Part shown: positions 61,413-64,000 of the stretch, one piece after another
Layout: each line of letters opens with the position of its first letter
Numbering within the stretch: the stretch's first letter is position 1
Assembly: GCA_028724905.1 (NCBI GenBank)
Contig: JAQYTG010000002.1
Coordinates: forward strand, 62,001 to 126,000
Reading direction: 5' to 3'
From: Actinomycetaceae bacterium
Lineage (GTDB): Bacteria > Actinomycetota > Actinomycetes > Actinomycetales > Actinomycetaceae
DNA: 64,000 nucleotides
Notes under the pieces: model-generated
The model's database searches: none
What the model was told of the DNA's origin: nothing
What the model saw: only the letters and a program-made list of their open reading frames with translations
Position numbers and translations under genes: made by a program

Positions 61413-62546
61413 GTGGCTATTGATTATCAGCGTGAGATAGAAGAACTCAACCGCGTGTACTCACAGATTGTAGCGGTGAAAGATCCTGAACAGCTTGAAG
61501 CGCACATCGCTGAGCTCACCGAGGCGTCGCTCGCCCCTGATCTGTGGGAAGACCAGGAAAAAGCTCAAGCGGTGACGAGCAAGCTCTCGCACGCCCAAGC
61601 TGAGATGGATAAATTGCAGCAGATGCGCCAGCGGCTTGAGGATGTGCAGACGTTGTTGGAGATGGCCGAGGAAGAAGATGCCGCTGATGCGGATATGGCT
61701 CGCCAGCTGCGAGAGGATGCACAGGAGCAGATTGTCACGCTCCACAAAGATCTGGCGGAGTTAGAGGTGAAGACGCTGCTCAGCGGCGAGTATGACGAGC
61801 GCAACGCAGTGGTGACGATCCGTTCGGGAGTGGGCGGTATTGACGCTGCAGATTTTGCGCAGATGCTGGAGCGGATGTACCTGCGATGGGCAGAGCGCCA
61901 CAGCTATCCGACGAAAGTGCTTGATACCTCCTATGCCGAAGAGGCGGGGATTAAGTCGGCCACTTTTGAAGTGCAGGCTCCGTATGCCTATGGCACGCTT
62001 TCTGTGGAAGCAGGCACACATCGCCTAGTGCGAATTTCTCCATTCGACAATCAGGGGCGCCGCCAGACGAGTTTCGCCGCTGTGGAGGTGATTCCGCTCA
62101 TTGAGACGACCGACCATATCGACATTCCGGAGACGGATTTGAAAATCGACGTCTTCCGTTCGTCAGGCCCTGGTGGGCAGTCGGTGAATACCACGGATTC
62201 GGCGGTGCGTATGACGCATCTTCCCACTGGCATTGTCGTCTCCATGCAGGATGAGAAATCTCAGATCCAGAACCGCGCCGCTGCGCTGCGGGTCTTGCAG
62301 TCACGGCTGCTGCAACTTCGCCGAGAAGAAGAAGAGGCGAAGAAGAAAGAACTCGCAGGTGACGTCAAAGCCTCGTGGGGCGATCAAATGCGCAATTACG
62401 TGCTGCATCCGTATCAGATTGTGAAAGATCTACGAACCGGATACGAAGAGGGCAATACGGATGCCGTGTTCGACGGTGAGATTGACGGCTTTATTGATGC
62501 CGGAATCCGCTGGCGAGCAGGGCAAGAAGTAGGGCAAGGAGAGTAG
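61413..62546 (+). CDS. prfB: Peptide chain release factor 2
   Basis: Terminates translation at UAA and UGA. The 377 residues show the coiled N-terminal domain, [15 protein letters not shown] with the SPF stop-reading tripeptide, and [19 protein letters not shown] with the GGQ motif. The frame is continuous, so the +1 programmed frameshift known from E. coli prfB is absent. GTG 61413 fits the family N-terminus ([12 protein letters not shown]). The upstream extension to 61368 is rejected. The stop follows an imperfect 12-bp duplication. It precedes ftsE-ftsX, as in other actinobacteria. Confidence 0.96.
   Translation: MAIDYQREIEELNRVYSQIVAVKDPEQLEAHIAELTEASLAPDLWEDQEKAQAVTSKLSHAQAEMDKLQQMRQRLEDVQTLLEMAEEEDAADADMARQLREDAQEQIVTLHKDLAELEVKTLLSGEYDERNAVVTIRSGVGGIDAADFAQMLERMYLRWAERHSYPTKVLDTSYAEEAGIKSATFEVQAPYAYGTLSVEAGTHRLVRISPFDNQGRRQTSFAAVEVIPLIETTDHIDIPETDLKIDVFRSSGPGGQSVNTTDSAVRMTHLPTGIVVSMQDEKSQIQNRAAALRVLQSRLLQLRREEEEAKKKELAGDVKASWGDQMRNYVLHPYQIVKDLRTGYEEGNTDAVFDGEIDGFIDAGIRWRAGQEVGQGE
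62519..62542 (+). repeat. 12-bp tandem duplication at the prfB 3' end
   Basis: Units 62519-62530 and 62531-62542 differ at three positions and end one base before the TAG stop. They encode the terminal GQEVGQGE. Confidence 0.5.
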
Positions 62547-62707
62547 CGGTAACGCCATAGTAGCAGAGCGCAACGAGCACAGCGGAGATAACTAACGGGG
62601 TAGAAAACGGGACGGAAAAGCAGCTGGGAGGCAAACATCTGAGAGACAAACAGGGCAGCAGACGTGAAACAGGGAGTAAAAAGGCGTGTCTACGGCGCGC
62701 CTTGCCG

Positions 62708-62735
62708 TGCTTGCGCGAAGCACCCTTTAAGGTAA
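62708..62735 (+). promoter_or_regulatory. ftsE promoter
   Basis: TTGCGC, a 16-nt spacer, and TAAGTA upstream of ftsE. The predicted leader is about 30 nt. The gap 62547-62769 otherwise shows purine-rich repeated words and no gene. Confidence 0.35.
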
Positions 62736-62769
62736 GTATGAATTTTAGTCTGCTGAAGCTGGATGATTC

Positions 62770-63459
62770 ATGATTACATTTGAAAATGTCTCCAAGGTGT
62801 ATATCAAGGGCGCGGCTCCTGCTCTCGAAAATGTGTCGCTCAATATCGAGCGCGGCGATTTCGTGTTTCTGGTAGGGGCATCGGGTTCGGGTAAGTCCAC
62901 GATGCTGGGGTTGATCTCTGCTGAAGAGCGCCCGACAGCTGGCAAAGTATTTGTGCTGGGCAAAGATCTGTCGAAAGTATCCGCGCGCCGAGTGCCGGCG
63001 CTGCGGCGTCAAATGGGCTATGTCTTCCAGGATTTTCGCTTACTCCAAGATAAGAACGTGTTTGATAACGTCGCTCTCGCTATGCAGGTGATCGGCAAGC
63101 CTCGGCACGCCATTGTAAAAGATGTGCCGCAGGTGCTTGAGCTCGTGGGGCTCAAAGGCAAAGAAAAGCGGGGGATGCACGAGCTCTCTGGCGGAGAGCT
63201 GCAGCGCGTGGTGATTGCCCGAGCGATGGTCAATCACCCAGACCTCTTGCTCGCAGATGAGCCCACCGGAAACCTTGATCACGAGACAGCACTGGGTATT
63301 ATGCGCCTGCTAGATCGGATTAATCGAACGGGTACGACGGTGGTGATGGCTACTCATGATTCTGCCATCGTCGATCAGATGCGCAAACGGGTAATTGAGC
63401 TTGTCGATGGCCATGTGGTGCGCGATCAGGAGCGCGGAGCTTATGGAGGGATGCGCTGA
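62770..63459 (+). CDS. ftsE: Cell division ABC transporter ATP-binding protein FtsE
   Basis: ATPase partner of FtsX; together they activate peptidoglycan hydrolases at the septum. The 229 residues contain [14 protein letters not shown] (Walker A), YVFQDFRLL (Q-loop), [16 protein letters not shown] (signature), [12 protein letters not shown] (Walker B) and MATHD (switch His). The length is exact for the family. Ribosome binding is weak. The stop overlaps the ftsX start by one base (TGATG), so the two are translationally coupled. Confidence 0.97.
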   Translation: MITFENVSKVYIKGAAPALENVSLNIERGDFVFLVGASGSGKSTMLGLISAEERPTAGKVFVLGKDLSKVSARRVPALRRQMGYVFQDFRLLQDKNVFDNVALAMQVIGKPRHAIVKDVPQVLELVGLKGKEKRGMHELSGGELQRVVIARAMVNHPDLLLADEPTGNLDHETALGIMRLLDRINRTGTTVVMATHDSAIVDQMRKRVIELVDGHVVRDQERGAYGGMR

Positions 63460-64000
63460 TGCGACTTCGTTTTGTTTTGTCTCAGACGTTCAAGGGGCTG
63501 CGTTCCAATGCGGCGATGGCTTTTTCGGTCACGCTGGTGACGTTCGTATCGTTGCTGTTTCTGGGCGGCGCGGTGCTGCTGCAGTGGCAGATTAATTATT
63601 TGAAAAACGATTGGTACGACAAAGTGGAAGTCTCTGCTTTTATGTGCCCAGATAATTCAAAATCTCCCAACTGTGCGCAGGGGGAGGCGAGCCAACAGCA
63701 GATTGATGATATTCGAAGTTTTCTAGAGTCCGAACAGATGACTCCCTATGTGGAGAAAGTTTATTTCGAGACGAAAGAAGATGCGCTGGTAGCTTTTAAG
63801 AAGCAGATGGCAGATACCCCGTGGGCGGATGCCATCACGGCAGAACAGTTGCAATCGTCGTTTCGCGTGAAGCTGGTGGATCCGCAGAAATTCGAGATCG
63901 TCTCCGATGCACTCGCGGGGCGCCCGGGGGTGGAGTCTGTACAAGATCAGCGCGAACAGCTCGCTCCGCTTTTCAGAATTATGAACATTTTTACGATTAT
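63459..64000 (+). CDS. ftsX: Cell division protein FtsX (partial, runs off window)
   Basis: Membrane partner of FtsE. The first 180 residues are present and open to the window edge. They show a short N-terminus [17 protein letters not shown], membrane segment 1 (AMAFSVTLVTFVSLLFLGGAVLL), the extracytoplasmic domain with KVEVSAFMCPD, a Cys pair (Cys63 and Cys72), a region around VYFETKEDALVAFKKQ, and the beginning of segment 2 (RIMNIFTII). GGAGGG lies 8 nt upstream of the ATG. The missing C-terminal part would hold three more segments. Confidence 0.95.
   Translation, partial: MRLRFVLSQTFKGLRSNAAMAFSVTLVTFVSLLFLGGAVLLQWQINYLKNDWYDKVEVSAFMCPDNSKSPNCAQGEASQQQIDDIRSFLESEQMTPYVEKVYFETKEDALVAFKKQMADTPWADAITAEQLQSSFRVKLVDPQKFEIVSDALAGRPGVESVQDQREQLAPLFRIMNIFTI

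Noticed and set aside
61413..61520. Programmed frameshift in prfB
   Set aside because: The reading frame is continuous from the GTG through the whole protein; there is no in-frame TGA near codon 25.

Overview
The window is a chromosomal segment of a moderate-GC actinobacterium. The evidence is gene content and order: lepB-rnhB-DUF2469-yraN-comM-dprA-xerC, a DEAD-box helicase/DUF3107/AdnA-AdnB cluster, a soluble MgtE-N/CBS protein coupled to a DUF1003 protein, and prfB-ftsE-ftsX. Phosphofructokinase and phosphoglucose isomerase are both present, which argues against Bifidobacterium. A facultative or anaerobic member of the Actinomycetaceae is my best guess, but the genus cannot be fixed from the sequence alone. 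There are no rRNA or tRNA genes, insertion sequences, prophage genes or CRISPR arrays.

Layout. 0.6-2.9 kb: glycogen debranching enzyme glgX (minus). 3.3-12.1 kb: lepB, rnhB, DUF2469, yraN, comM, dprA, xerC (plus), covering export, R-loop removal and DNA uptake/recombination. 12.6-20.6 kb: M23 peptidase, sodA, a tandem eukaryote-type phosphofructokinase, pgi and mdh (central carbon and oxidative stress). 20.9-25.7 kb: arginine operon argC-argJ-argB-argD (minus) behind a pair of ARG-box-like sites. 26.4-35.9 kb: nucleobase and one-carbon block, with a uracil-type permease, an aminotransferase, purU, a purine-type phosphoribosyltransferase, a permease fused to an OHCU-decarboxylase-like domain, glyA and folD. 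36-38.6 kb: exonuclease III and YihY. 39-44 kb: a single 1666-residue acyl-CoA-dehydratase-activase-like protein. 44-49 kb: DUF1003, MgtE-N/CBS protein, aminopeptidase P, PHP phosphoesterase. 49.4-59.7 kb: DEAD helicase, DUF3107, AdnAB helicase-nuclease. 59.9-64 kb: phosphotransferase-like protein, prfB, ftsE and the start of ftsX, which runs off the right edge.

Two things set this genome apart. First, nearly every gap between genes is built from short, imperfect, locally repeated words. In at least seven genes (rnhB, DUF2469, argC, the aminotransferase, xth, adnB, prfB) an imperfect duplication spans or sits beside the stop codon and runs into the gap. The same kind of word repetition occurs inside coding regions as in-frame low-complexity inserts, some between catalytic motifs (RNase HII, AdnB, XerC, DprA, ExoIII, AdnA). 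Second, many genes without a Shine-Dalgarno sequence have a -10-like hexamer ending exactly 6 or 7 nt before the start codon, which suggests widespread leaderless transcription.

Other points: a permease/OHCU-decarboxylase fusion whose usual catalytic His appears to be Tyr, and a 27-bp operator-like palindrome before xerC with a decayed copy before xth.
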